Shown one piece after another: positions 50,674 to 58,519 of a DNA stretch of 64,000 nt (its first letter is position 1; every line of letters starts with the position of its first letter). This DNA comes from Amorphoplanes friuliensis DSM 7358 (GTDB taxonomy: Bacteria; Actinomycetota; Actinomycetes; Mycobacteriales; Micromonosporaceae): contig NC_022657.1 in NCBI RefSeq assembly GCF_000494755.1, positions 5,866,001 through 5,930,000 on the forward strand, given 5' to 3'. The position numbers and the translations under genes are program-made. The notes beneath the pieces are model-generated. The model ran no database searches. It had not been told where the DNA came from and was given only the letters and a program-made list of their open reading frames with translations.

Positions 50674-51391
50674 GGGTCGCTCCTGTCCCGACGCGGATCA
50701 CCGCAGCCGTCGCATTGTCGTCGCCACCCGCGCGCAGGGAGTCCCCGAGCAGCGTCTCGGCGGCGCGGTCCGGGTCGGGTGAGGCCAGCACCTCGGCCAG
50801 GCGGTCGTACCCGACCTGCTCGGCGAGGCCGTCCGTGCAGAGCAGATAAACGTCGCCGGGGTGCAGCGTCACGCTCAGGACGTCCGGCTCCGGCGCGTCC
50901 GGATGCCCGGCGTAGCGGGTCAGGCGGTACCGCGCCGCGTGGGCCTGGGACGAGTCCGCCGGCCACCAGCCGTAGACGGCGCCGAGCCAGGCGATCGTGT
51001 GGTCGGTGGTGAGCAGCTCGAGCAGTCCGCCGCGCAGGCGGTAGGCCCGTGAGTCGCCCAGCTGGACGATCCACGCGGCGGGCTCGTCCTCCGCACCGAC
51101 AAAGGCCGTCAACGTGCAGCCGGTCAGCTCACCCAGCCCGGCACCCGCCGCCCGGACCCGGGTCTGCACCTCGGCCACCGCAGCACGCAGGGCCTGCGGA
51201 GAGGGCGCGGCCCGGGCCACAAAAACATCCACCGCCGTACGCCCGGCCACGGCACTCCCCCGGCCGCCGCCCATCCCGTCGGCCACGACCACCAGGGGCC
51301 GGGACGGGTCGACGTGCAGGACGTCGAAGTTGGCCGGGTAGCGGTTGCCGATCACACTGCCGGCACCCACCGTCAGGGCGCGGCCCGCCAC
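50666..51391 (-). CDS. PP2C-family protein phosphatase
   Basis: 241 residues. LVVVADGMGGGRGSAVAGRT (metal Asp), CTLTAFVGAEDEPAAWIVQL, GDSRAYRLRGGLLELLT, VYLLCTDGLAEQVGYDRL and GGDDNATAAVIRV are the PPM motifs. Compared with the other PP2C in the window the N terminus is short and lacks the usual RxxNED motif; GSVIGNRYPANFDVLHVD takes its place. The GTG at 51391 lacks a clear ribosome site and the frame stays open upstream without a start. Confidence 0.85.
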   Translation of the reverse strand: MAGRALTVGAGSVIGNRYPANFDVLHVDPSRPLVVVADGMGGGRGSAVAGRTAVDVFVARAAPSPQALRAAVAEVQTRVRAAGAGLGELTGCTLTAFVGAEDEPAAWIVQLGDSRAYRLRGGLLELLTTDHTIAWLGAVYGWWPADSSQAHAARYRLTRYAGHPDAPEPDVLSVTLHPGDVYLLCTDGLAEQVGYDRLAEVLASPDPDRAAETLLGDSLRAGGDDNATAAVIRVGTGATHG

Positions 51392-51444
51392 GGACTGTCC
51401 GGTCCGCCCGACCTCGACCTGCTCGATGACGCACCCCCCGATGC

Positions 51445-53151
51445 TCAGTGGCGGCAGCCTACCGAACGGGACGCCCGCCGCAGTGACCAGCCGAGGGTCA
51501 GCAGGACCAGCCCGAGAGCCGCCGCAGGCCCCGGACCGGTGACCGGCAGGCCCCCGCCGGAGCCCGCACCGGCCGGGACGCCGTGGGCGACCGCGCTGTA
51601 GGAGATGCCGCCCCGGCTGACCGCGGCCACGAGCACCGTGTACTGCTCGCCGCCCGCCAGGCCGGGAATCGTGCAGGTCAGGGCCGGGTTCGCGGTGCAG
51701 CTCCGGCTGTCGTCGAGGCCGGCCCCGACAAAGGCGAGCGCCACGTACGCCCCGATCCGGTCGGCGCCGGTCTCCTCCGGCGCGGTCCAGCTGACCCGCA
51801 GAGCACCCGGCTGCGCCGCCACCCGTACGCCGGTGACGCTGCCGGGCGCCAGCGGCACCGCGGTGAGCAGGCCGCTCCTCGTGCAGTAGACGCTCATCGA
51901 GACGTCGACACCGCAGCTGCCGTGCGCGCCGACGGAGAGGTCGGCGACGCGGGGTGATCCGCTGCCGAGCAGCAGCCGGGCCAGCGACGACGTCCGCATC
52001 CGGCTGCGGTCGATCGCCGCCGGCCGGGCCCGGTCCGCGAGGTCACCGGTGCCGAGCTGGCCGTCACCGTTGGCACCCCAGCAGAACGCCTCCCCGGCGG
52101 AGGTGACACCGCAGGTCGAGTCGCCGCCCGCCCGGACACCGGTGTAGGTCCGCTGCCCGTTGCGGGTGGGGACGTCACGGTCACCGCGCCCGCCGGCCTG
52201 ACCGTGATCGTCGGCGCCCCAGCAGTACACGGCTGATCCCGTACCCAGGGCGCAGGCGTGCCGGCGACCCAGGCTGATCTCCCCGTACGGGCCACCGGCG
52301 ACCGCCACCGGCACGGGCGAGGGGTCCGCGGAGACACCGCCGCCGTCACCGAGCCGGCCATGGGAGCCCGCACCCCAGCACCACGCCTTGCCGGTCTGGT
52401 CCAGGGCACAGGTGTTGTCGTCACCGGCGGCCAGGTCGATGACGCCGGTGAGACCCGGCACCTCCTGCGGGTTGGCCTCGCTGGTCCCGAGCGTGCCGGC
52501 ACCGAGCTGACCGGCGTTGTTGCGGCCCCAGCACGAGACGGTCAGCTCCACCGTGAGCACGCAGGTGTGGTCGGCGCCGGTGACGATCTGCACCACCCCG
52601 GCCGCCACCTGCGCCGGGCGCGGCCGCGGGTCGAAGCTGCCGTCACCGAGCTGCCCCTCGTCGTTGGCACCCCAGCAGTAGGCGACCAGCCCCGCCTCCG
52701 CGGACTCCAGGGTGAGCGCGCAGGTGTGGGCGCGTCCGGCCTGGACGTTCAGGATCCCGGCCGTACCGGCCAGACCACCCTTCGCCGACACGCGTACGGG
52801 TGCAGCCGAGCTCCGGGTCGTCCCGTCACCGAGACGCCCGTCGGGGTTGGCGCCCCAGCACCAGAGGTCGGCGAACTGCACGATCGCGCACGTGTGCCGT
52901 GGCCCGGCCGCGACAACCCCGGCGCCGACGCCGGACTCCTGGGCCGACGGACCCGGCGCCAGCCCGGCCCGCTCCAGAATCGCAGCCTGCGCAGCCCGGA
53001 CCACAGCGGGCTCCGGCGCCGGGGTCGCTCGGGTGATGGTGGGATCCGGCACGGGGGCGGCGCTCGCCGGCTGGGGGAACAGCGGGAGCAGGGCGGCCGC
53101 TGCGGCGAGCCGGATGAAGATCCACATGCGGGTCAGCGAATCACACCGCAT
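51445..53151 (-). CDS. Secreted RCC1-repeat/FN3 protein with LPVTG cell-wall anchor
   Basis: 568 residues. A signal peptide (IRLAAAAALLPLFPQPASA) is followed by about six RCC1-type blades marked by HTCA and CWGANxxGQLGDG motifs (about 75-390), a fibronectin type III domain (about 430-520), and a C-terminal sorting signal LPVTG, hydrophobic helix (AAALGLVLLTLGWSL) and basic end. It should be attached to the cell wall by sortase. Each blade carries a pair of cysteines, which probably form disulfides. ATG 53151 or ATG 53127 could start it; neither has a clear ribosome site. Confidence 0.85.
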   Translation of the reverse strand: MRCDSLTRMWIFIRLAAAAALLPLFPQPASAAPVPDPTITRATPAPEPAVVRAAQAAILERAGLAPGPSAQESGVGAGVVAAGPRHTCAIVQFADLWCWGANPDGRLGDGTTRSSAAPVRVSAKGGLAGTAGILNVQAGRAHTCALTLESAEAGLVAYCWGANDEGQLGDGSFDPRPRPAQVAAGVVQIVTGADHTCVLTVELTVSCWGRNNAGQLGAGTLGTSEANPQEVPGLTGVIDLAAGDDNTCALDQTGKAWCWGAGSHGRLGDGGGVSADPSPVPVAVAGGPYGEISLGRRHACALGTGSAVYCWGADDHGQAGGRGDRDVPTRNGQRTYTGVRAGGDSTCGVTSAGEAFCWGANGDGQLGTGDLADRARPAAIDRSRMRTSSLARLLLGSGSPRVADLSVGAHGSCGVDVSMSVYCTRSGLLTAVPLAPGSVTGVRVAAQPGALRVSWTAPEETGADRIGAYVALAFVGAGLDDSRSCTANPALTCTIPGLAGGEQYTVLVAAVSRGGISYSAVAHGVPAGAGSGGGLPVTGPGPAAALGLVLLTLGWSLRRASRSVGCRH

Positions 53152-53202
53152 CGGGCTTCAGGGGCGGAAAGCCCCATACGTCCCACGCGTCCGGTGGTGC
53201 CT

Positions 53203-53862
53203 CTACCGCAGGCTCGGAGCGGGCGGCGTCTGCCCGTAACCGGTCGTGGGGGCGAGGCCGGACGGTCGCGGCAGACCCGAGGGTGCGTCGGCGGCCGGGC
53301 GGCCGTAGGCGTCGAGCGCCCCGGGCCGGCCACTGCCGGGATCGGCGTGATCGAACGCGAACGGCTGCGGCTCGGTGCCGGAGGCCACGGGTTCTGCCCG
53401 CGCGTGCCGTCCGGTCGACACCGGCTCGGCCGGCCACGACGGCGCCGGCTCCTGCTCGCCGAAGACCTGGCTGCCGCCGGCCTGCGGGGTGAAGGCGGAA
53501 TGCCCGCTCTGCAGCGGGATGCCCGGGTGGGCGGCGTAGTTCTGCGGGAACGTCGGTGCGCCCGCCGGGCCCCACAACTGGCTCGCCTGCTCCTGGCGCT
53601 GCTCGCGGACCGCCTTACGGTGCTTGACGATGCGGGTCACCGCGTAGACCGGGCCGACAAACGCCCAGAAGGAGATCGTGTAGCGCCCGCCTGGGAAGAA
53701 GAAGACCAGGTAGACCGCGTACGCGAGGCTGGCGGCGGCGATCAGGAAGCTGAGCACCCGGCTGAGCGTCGAGGTGCCGAAGCCCTTGACGCCCAGGACC
53801 GACAGCAGGACCGCGGTCGCCAGCAGCATCAGGATGTAGAACAGGAAAAAGCCGTCGGACAC
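53203..53862 (-). CDS. Membrane protein of unknown function with disordered tail
   Basis: 219 residues. Three membrane segments in the first 80 residues (FFLFYILMLLATAVLLSVLG, LSFLIAAASLAYAVYLVFFF, ISFWAFVGPVYAVTRI), then a basic stretch (KHRKAVREQRQEQ) and a Pro/Gly/Ala-rich disordered tail of about 120 residues. Not assigned to a family. The start is GTG 53862. It lies between the RCC1 protein gene and a methyltransferase gene, all leftward. Confidence 0.7.
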   Translation of the reverse strand: MSDGFFLFYILMLLATAVLLSVLGVKGFGTSTLSRVLSFLIAAASLAYAVYLVFFFPGGRYTISFWAFVGPVYAVTRIVKHRKAVREQRQEQASQLWGPAGAPTFPQNYAAHPGIPLQSGHSAFTPQAGGSQVFGEQEPAPSWPAEPVSTGRHARAEPVASGTEPQPFAFDHADPGSGRPGALDAYGRPAADAPSGLPRPSGLAPTTGYGQTPPAPSLR

Positions 53863-53940
53863 TCACGTCTCCCTAACGGGGTGGGGTGTTCGCAACGGTA
53901 AGGAGACCTGAGAGCAGTTCGGGTGCGGTCCGGGTGCAGT

Positions 53941-54789
53941 TCAGGAGCGAACGGCGCTGAGGTAGGCCGTGGCCATCGTGTGCCGTGTCGGCAGGCCCGC
54001 CAGGCTCTCGACGCAGGCGTCGAGGCGGTCGCGTTCGGCCGGGGTCAGTGCCTGCTCGATCGCCTCGCCGTAGGTCGGGGCGAGGGGGTTCGGGGCCGTC
54101 CGCTTCAGGGCCGCCCAGTCCCCGATCGGCGGTCCCGGCACGTCGACCTCGGCCCGGTAGTCGAGCGTCACCTGGGTGAAGCCCGCCTCGACGGCCCAGC
54201 CGAGCAGGTCCCGTTCGTCGAAGTCGACCATCGCGGCGTGCCCCGTGTAGACCTGACGGACCTTGGACACCAGGTCGGCCACCGGGGTCGGGCCCAGGCC
54301 GAACATGTCGTGCACTTCCCGGCGTACCGGAAAGCTGTTGATCGGCTCGAAGATCGACAACCGGCCGCCGGGGCGGAGCACACGGCGGAACTCGGCGAAG
54401 GCCTCGGCCTTGCGGGTCACGTAGATCAGCACCGACCGGGTGGTGACGACGTCGGCCGACGCGTCGGGGATCGCGCTCAGATCGTCGGCCCCCGCCTCGA
54501 CAAAACTGCTGCGCTCCGGGTCGGCGTGCCGGCGGCACTCGTCGAGCAGGGCGGGCGAGACGTCGCTGAAGATCACGTGACCGGACGGACCGACCAGGTC
54601 GAGGGCACCCAGTCCGATCAGGCCGGTGCCGGTGCCGACGTCCAGCAGCGTGTCCCCCGGCGCGACGGCCGCGCGACCGAGAACACCGTCCCGGAACGCC
54701 AGCAGCTGCGGTGCGAAGAGGTCACGCAGCTCGGCCGAGCCGCCGTCACGATGCCGCAGGAGCCAGTCGGCCCACCTGTCCGTTGTCAT
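53941..54789 (-). CDS. SAM-dependent methyltransferase
   Basis: 282 residues. Motif I is DTLLDVGTGTGLIGLGALDL, motif II HVIFSDVSPALLDECRR, and post-motif segments VVTTRSVLIYVTRKAEAFAE and RVLRPGGRLSIFEPINSF match the class I methyltransferase fold of the UbiE/COQ5 type. The substrate is unknown. The ATG at 54789 was chosen over the earlier one at 54810 because the protein MTTDRWADWLL start is typical; the ribosome site is weak. Confidence 0.88.
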   Translation of the reverse strand: MTTDRWADWLLRHRDGGSAELRDLFAPQLLAFRDGVLGRAAVAPGDTLLDVGTGTGLIGLGALDLVGPSGHVIFSDVSPALLDECRRHADPERSSFVEAGADDLSAIPDASADVVTTRSVLIYVTRKAEAFAEFRRVLRPGGRLSIFEPINSFPVRREVHDMFGLGPTPVADLVSKVRQVYTGHAAMVDFDERDLLGWAVEAGFTQVTLDYRAEVDVPGPPIGDWAALKRTAPNPLAPTYGEAIEQALTPAERDRLDACVESLAGLPTRHTMATAYLSAVRS

Positions 54790-54812
54790 CCGCCGACCGT
54801 ATCCGGACATGG

Positions 54813-54849
54813 GCGAGCGGCCCGGTCGTGGGAGAGCCGGGCCGCTCGC
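54813..54849 (-). terminator. Hairpin terminator of the cellulase gene
   Basis: GCGAGCGGCCCGG (54813-54825) and complement (54837-54849), 11-base loop, 15 bases past the cellulase stop. Confidence 0.75.
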
Positions 54850-54863
54850 GATTCAGGGATGGA

Positions 54864-56630
54864 TCAGGGAAGTGCGGGGTACGCGTTGGCCATCAGCTGG
54901 CGGAACTGTGCCGAGAACCAGGCCCCCGAGATCGGGGCCCCGGCCAGGGCGCCGGTGGCACTGTTGCCGTTGCGCTCGTTACCGGTGTAGGTCGGGTCGC
55001 ACATCCGGTCGAAGCCCTTGCCCTCGTTGTTGGGGATGAGGGTGCTGGAGCCGTCGGACTCACCCGGGGGCTTGACCCAGACGTAGGCGTCGATACCGGC
55101 GGCCGGGGCAGCCTTGGGACGCTCGCCCAGACCGGCACCGTCCTGGTTGCACCAGTTGCCGGCGTGGATCCGGCGGTCGATGCGCGACGAGTTGACGAAG
55201 GTGTTGACGTCGGTAGAGGTGCTGGCCGCGGCGGGCCGGCCACTACCGCCCCAGCCGTTGCGGGACGTGTCGATCAGCATGCCGATGCCCGCGTCGAAGC
55301 CGGTCGAGACCAGCTTGGTGCGGAACGCCTGGGCGAAGGACAGCTCGTCGACGTAGTAGTTCCAGTCGACCCACTTGGACTGCCGCACCGACGTACCGTT
55401 CACGTTCGTGTTGATGTTGAAGTGCGGCTCGGTCAGCGCCGAGTAGTTCGCGGTGTTCGTGATGAACCCGTGGACGTTCTTGACGTTGCCCGAGGCCACA
55501 GCAGCCTGGTACATGATGTCCGCGGTCGGGCCGAAGTTCGTGTCCCAGCCGATCCAGCCGTGGTGGGCGGCGTCCACGTAGTTGTAGACGTTGCCGATCG
55601 CACCGAGCTTGTTCAGCGCGTACCCGACACCCTGCACGTACCCGCCGTTCGCCTTCATGGTGGCGCAGGTGGCGACGTTGGTGTTGGTGACCAGGTTCGG
55701 CAGCGAGTCGATCTCGATGATGTTGATGATCCGCAGACCCGCGTACTTCGGGTCGGCCTGGATCGCCGCGATCGGGTCGATGTAGTCGCTCTTGTACTTC
55801 GGCAGGTCGTTCACGCCGAGCTCACCGTTGGAGGCGAGCGCCGAGCAGTCCCGGCCGGGCAGGTTGTAGATGACGAACTGCACGTAACCGGCGCCCTGGG
55901 CGAGAGCCGCGTCCAGGTGGTCACGCAGGCCCATCGAACCGTTGGAGCTGCTGCCGGTGGTGCCGGCGATGGCAGCGATCCGGTCCAGCCAGACGGCGGT
56001 CGGGTTGCTGGAGACCCGGTTGCCGCCGGGCTCCGCGTCGGCCTTGGCCTTCCACTCCGGGTTCACGTACCCCTGCACACCCGCGTACGGGTTGTCCGCC
56101 TTGGTACCGGACGGCGGCGGCGTCGTGGGTGGCGGCGTGGTCGGTGGCGGTGTCGTCGGCGGCGGCGTCGTCGGGTTGCTCGGCGGCGGCGTGGTCGGTC
56201 CGCCCGGCGTGCCGGTGCAGGCCGTACCGTTGAGGCTGAACGTGGCCGGGGTCGCGTTCGTGCCGGAATAGTCGGCGTTGAAGCCGAACGTCGCCGACGC
56301 GTTCGTGGCCAGGCTGTTCGCCCACGACGGGCTGGTCGCGGTCACGTTCTGACCGGACTGGGTGACGGTGGCACTCCAGCCCTGGGTGATCCGCTGATTG
56401 CCGCCGAAGGCCCAGGTCAGATTCCAGCCGCCGGAGATCGGATCGCCGAGGTTGGTCACGGAGACGTTGCCGGTGAACCCGGTGCTCCACTGATTGACCG
56501 AGTAAGTGACACGACAGCCCGCCGCGGCGCTGGCCTGCGACGCCGCGACGGCAATGCCGGCGCCACTGAGGAGGGTGATCGCGGCGGCGGCCGTCAGGCC
56601 GCGCGTCACGGTGTGGGGACGTGGACTCAT
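54864..56630 (-). CDS. Secreted GH6 cellulase with N-terminal CBM2 (probable cellobiohydrolase)
   Basis: 588 residues. Signal peptide 1-36; family 2 carbohydrate-binding module about 37-140 (CRVTYSVNQWSTGFTGNVSV, GWSATVTQSGQNVTATSPSW); Pro/Thr linker (TTPPP units); GH6 catalytic domain from about 175 with YVQFVIYNLPGRDCSALASN (catalytic Asp), IIEIDSLPNLVTN, YNYVDAAHHGWIGWDTNFG and WVKPPGESDGSS. The insertion-rich loops resemble actinomycete exocellulases, which release cellobiose. ATG 56630 follows AGGAG by ten bases; TTG 56636 is an alternative. A CebR/CelR-type operator lies about 115 bases upstream. Confidence 0.93.
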   Translation of the reverse strand: MSPRPHTVTRGLTAAAAITLLSGAGIAVAASQASAAAGCRVTYSVNQWSTGFTGNVSVTNLGDPISGGWNLTWAFGGNQRITQGWSATVTQSGQNVTATSPSWANSLATNASATFGFNADYSGTNATPATFSLNGTACTGTPGGPTTPPPSNPTTPPPTTPPPTTPPPTTPPPSGTKADNPYAGVQGYVNPEWKAKADAEPGGNRVSSNPTAVWLDRIAAIAGTTGSSSNGSMGLRDHLDAALAQGAGYVQFVIYNLPGRDCSALASNGELGVNDLPKYKSDYIDPIAAIQADPKYAGLRIINIIEIDSLPNLVTNTNVATCATMKANGGYVQGVGYALNKLGAIGNVYNYVDAAHHGWIGWDTNFGPTADIMYQAAVASGNVKNVHGFITNTANYSALTEPHFNINTNVNGTSVRQSKWVDWNYYVDELSFAQAFRTKLVSTGFDAGIGMLIDTSRNGWGGSGRPAAASTSTDVNTFVNSSRIDRRIHAGNWCNQDGAGLGERPKAAPAAGIDAYVWVKPPGESDGSSTLIPNNEGKGFDRMCDPTYTGNERNGNSATGALAGAPISGAWFSAQFRQLMANAYPALP

Positions 56631-57137
56631 GCGCAAGCGCTCCTGGAAGACATGGCTGCGCCCGGGGCAGGCACGGCCGAGGGGAACGAACTTCCGCGCA
56701 GGAGATCGACCGGTGTCGCTGACCTCCTGCGTGACGCCAGACTATGGGAGCGCTCCCATGACATCAATACGTAATGACTGCGAAACTTTTCGTGTCTGGC
56801 CTCTCCGGTCTCCACTTTGGTCGCGCGACCCGCCCTCCGGTGAGGCTCTGCCGGCCGCCGCGAGGGGTCATCGTGCAGCTCAACGCGCCGTTTGGAGCAC
56901 CGCACCCTGGGTGGTGTCCTGCCCGGGAAGCACGTCGACGCTCTGCAAATTTGTGTCCACTGCGAAACTCCGTCTCCCCGCCAGAACTTCGGGTGGTCGG
57001 CTTGGGCTGCCTACTCGGACCCGTGATCGATTGGCGCCGGTGCTGGCGCGCTCCGGCACCGGACTGCGACCCGGTCCGTGTAGACGGCCCAGCTGGCCCT
57101 GTCTGCCCGAAGCGCTTCACCCGATCACCGGCGCACC
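56631..57137. other. Upstream region of the cellulase gene
   Basis: Contains the operator at 56746-56759 and presumably the cellulase promoter. The remaining 370 bases show no supported gene on either strand and lead into the palindromic repeat array. Confidence 0.5.
56746..56759. promoter_or_regulatory. CebR/CelR-type operator
   Basis: TGGGAGCGCTCCCA, a perfect 14-base palindrome (16 with flanks), identical to the operator of the cellobiose-responsive LacI-family repressors CelR of Thermobifida and CebR of Streptomyces. Its place before a cellulase gene supports cellobiose induction. Confidence 0.88.
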
Positions 57138-57510
57138 CCCGACTTCCTTAAGGTTGGGTGGACGGCCCGACTTCCTCGAAGTTGGGTGGACGGCCCGACT
57201 TCCTCGAAGTGGGGCCATCCCATGACGGACAGGCCAGCCTCACGCAAGCCGCGGCGATCGCCGGCGGAGCAACCCGGCCGGGACGCCGGGCCTTCCACAA
57301 CCGGCCAGACCTGACTTCCTTGAAATAACCGGCCAGACCTGACTTCCTTGAAATCGGGCCTCCGTGACCGGTGTAGCTCGACCTCAAGGAAGTCAGGCTC
57401 TCCCCGCACCGAACCGGCCCAACTCCAAGGAAGTCAGGGCCGCCCGTGACCGGGAAGCCCAACCTCGAACGCGTTAGGCCCTCGCCGCGACCGGGATCGG
57501 GATCGGGATC

Positions 57511-57583
57511 GGCGGACCGTAAGTAAGCCGCGGTCATACGCGGCGGACCGTAGTAAGCCGCGACCATGCAACGGCGGACCGTT
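57511..57583. repeat. Second repeat family nested in the array
   Basis: GGCGGACCGTAAGTAAGCCG (57511) is followed by a near copy at 57543 (one base shorter) and a partial copy GGCGGACCGT at 57574. A GGGATC triplet repeat precedes it at 57493-57510. Confidence 0.65.
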
Positions 57584-57985
57584 CTCGGGCCGGGATGCCA
57601 GGCCCATGACGACCGGGCGAGCGCAACTTCAACGAAGTCGGGGCCTCCCACGGCCGGGAAGGCCCAACTTCAACGAAGTCGGGGCCTCCCATGCCCAGGA
57701 AGGCCCAACTTCAACGAAGTTGGGGCTTCACGACCGGGCGAGCGCAACTTCAAGGAAGTCGGGCTCGCCAAGGCCAGGAAGGCCCAACTTCACGGAAGTC
57801 GGGCCTTCCGCAACCGGTGGAGTGCCCAACTTCAAGGAAGGCGGGCACTCCACCGACGGGACAGGTTGATCGCAGAGCGAGCCGCGGCGATCCGACGGCG
57901 GAGCAACCCATGCCCGAATACCGAGCCCATCACAACCGGGACAGGCCCAACTTCAAGGAAGTCGGGCCTTCCACAGCCCGGAAAA

Positions 57986-58133
57986 CCCCAACCTCAAGGA
58001 AGTCGGGCCTTCCACAGCCCGGGAAGCCCCAACCTCAAGGAAGTCGGGCCTTCCACGACCCGGGAAGCCCCAACCTCAAGGAAGTCGGGCCTTCCACAGC
58101 CCGGAAAACCCCAACCTCAAGGAAGTCGGGCCT
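57986..58133. repeat. Strict 41-base tandem sub-array
   Basis: Four units begin at 57986, 58027, 58068 and 58109. Each holds the palindrome (arm CCCCAACCTC, AAG, GAAGTCGGGCC) and a 16-17-base spacer of the TTCCACAGCCCGGAAA type with few changes. Confidence 0.85.
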
Positions 58134-58367
58134 TCCTCACAACCGAACAGGCCAATTTCAAGGAAGTTGGGCCCGCGCCGCCACTGAGCAGGGACAACCA
58201 TAAGCAGACCCAGACCACCATGCCGGGGCGAAGACAACTTCAAGGAAGTTGGGCGATCTGGTGACCGGGAAGGCCCAACTTCAAGGAAGTCGGGCCCAAG
58301 GGAAGAGCCGTGACCCTGCCCGACCGTTCCTACGCCGGCCGATATCGTCGCGGTCCGGGTGGACGAA

Positions 58368-58413
58368 CAGCGGCGGCCCTGACGGCCGATGAGCCGATTC
58401 AGGACCGCCGCTG
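58368..58413 (-). terminator. Hairpin terminator of the MFS transporter genes
   Basis: CAGCGGCGGCCCTGA (58368-58382) pairs with 58399-58413 over 15 bases with one wobble, 11 bases past the stop of the small subunit gene. Confidence 0.75.
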
Positions 58414-58423
58414 AGAGATAGAT

Positions 58424-58519
58424 CTACTGGAAGAGCTTCGCCGCGGTGATCGCAGTCTGGATCACGCCGTAGCCGAGCAGGACCGCCACCAGGGCCCAGG
58501 ACACCACAAGCCGGATCAT
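58424..58519 (-). CDS. MFS transporter small subunit (31-residue membrane peptide)
   Basis: 31 residues, MIRLVVSWALVAVLLGYGVI then QTAITAAKLFQ: one membrane helix and a short polar end. The ATG overlaps the stop of the MFS gene by four bases (ATGA), a standard sign of coupled translation, and a terminator follows. Tiny partners of this kind occur next to OFA-family transporters and are annotated as MFS transporter small subunits. The function is unknown; stabilisation or regulation of the transporter is likely. Confidence 0.8.
   Translation of the reverse strand: MIRLVVSWALVAVLLGYGVIQTAITAAKLFQ

Larger units (their letters stand above)
57138..58296. repeat. Array of about 20 palindromic 25-base repeats
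   Basis: The consensus is arm GGCCCAACTTC, loop AAG, arm GAAGTYGGGCC, so each copy can form a hairpin. Clear copies begin near 57138, 57164, 57192, 57338, 57376, 57417, 57457, 57621, 57661, 57702, 57741, 57781, 57822, 57943, 57986, 58027, 58068, 58109, 58150, 58234 and 58272. Copies before about 57370 are mainly in the opposite orientation (GACTTCC first). Where arms differ, changes are often T/C in the right arm, keeping a G-U pair in RNA from one strand. Spacers are 3-60 bases and not unique, so it is not CRISPR. No gene is supported inside. Confidence 0.9.

Noticed and set aside
57148-58264. Several open frames (up to 232 codons) inside the repeat block
   Set aside because: They only translate the repeats (for example recurring KEVGP or TSRKSGLP units in different frames), lack ribosome sites and differ with each frame.
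57138-58296. CRISPR array
   Set aside because: Repeats are variable palindromes in both orientations, spacers are short and similar to each other, and no cas gene is nearby.
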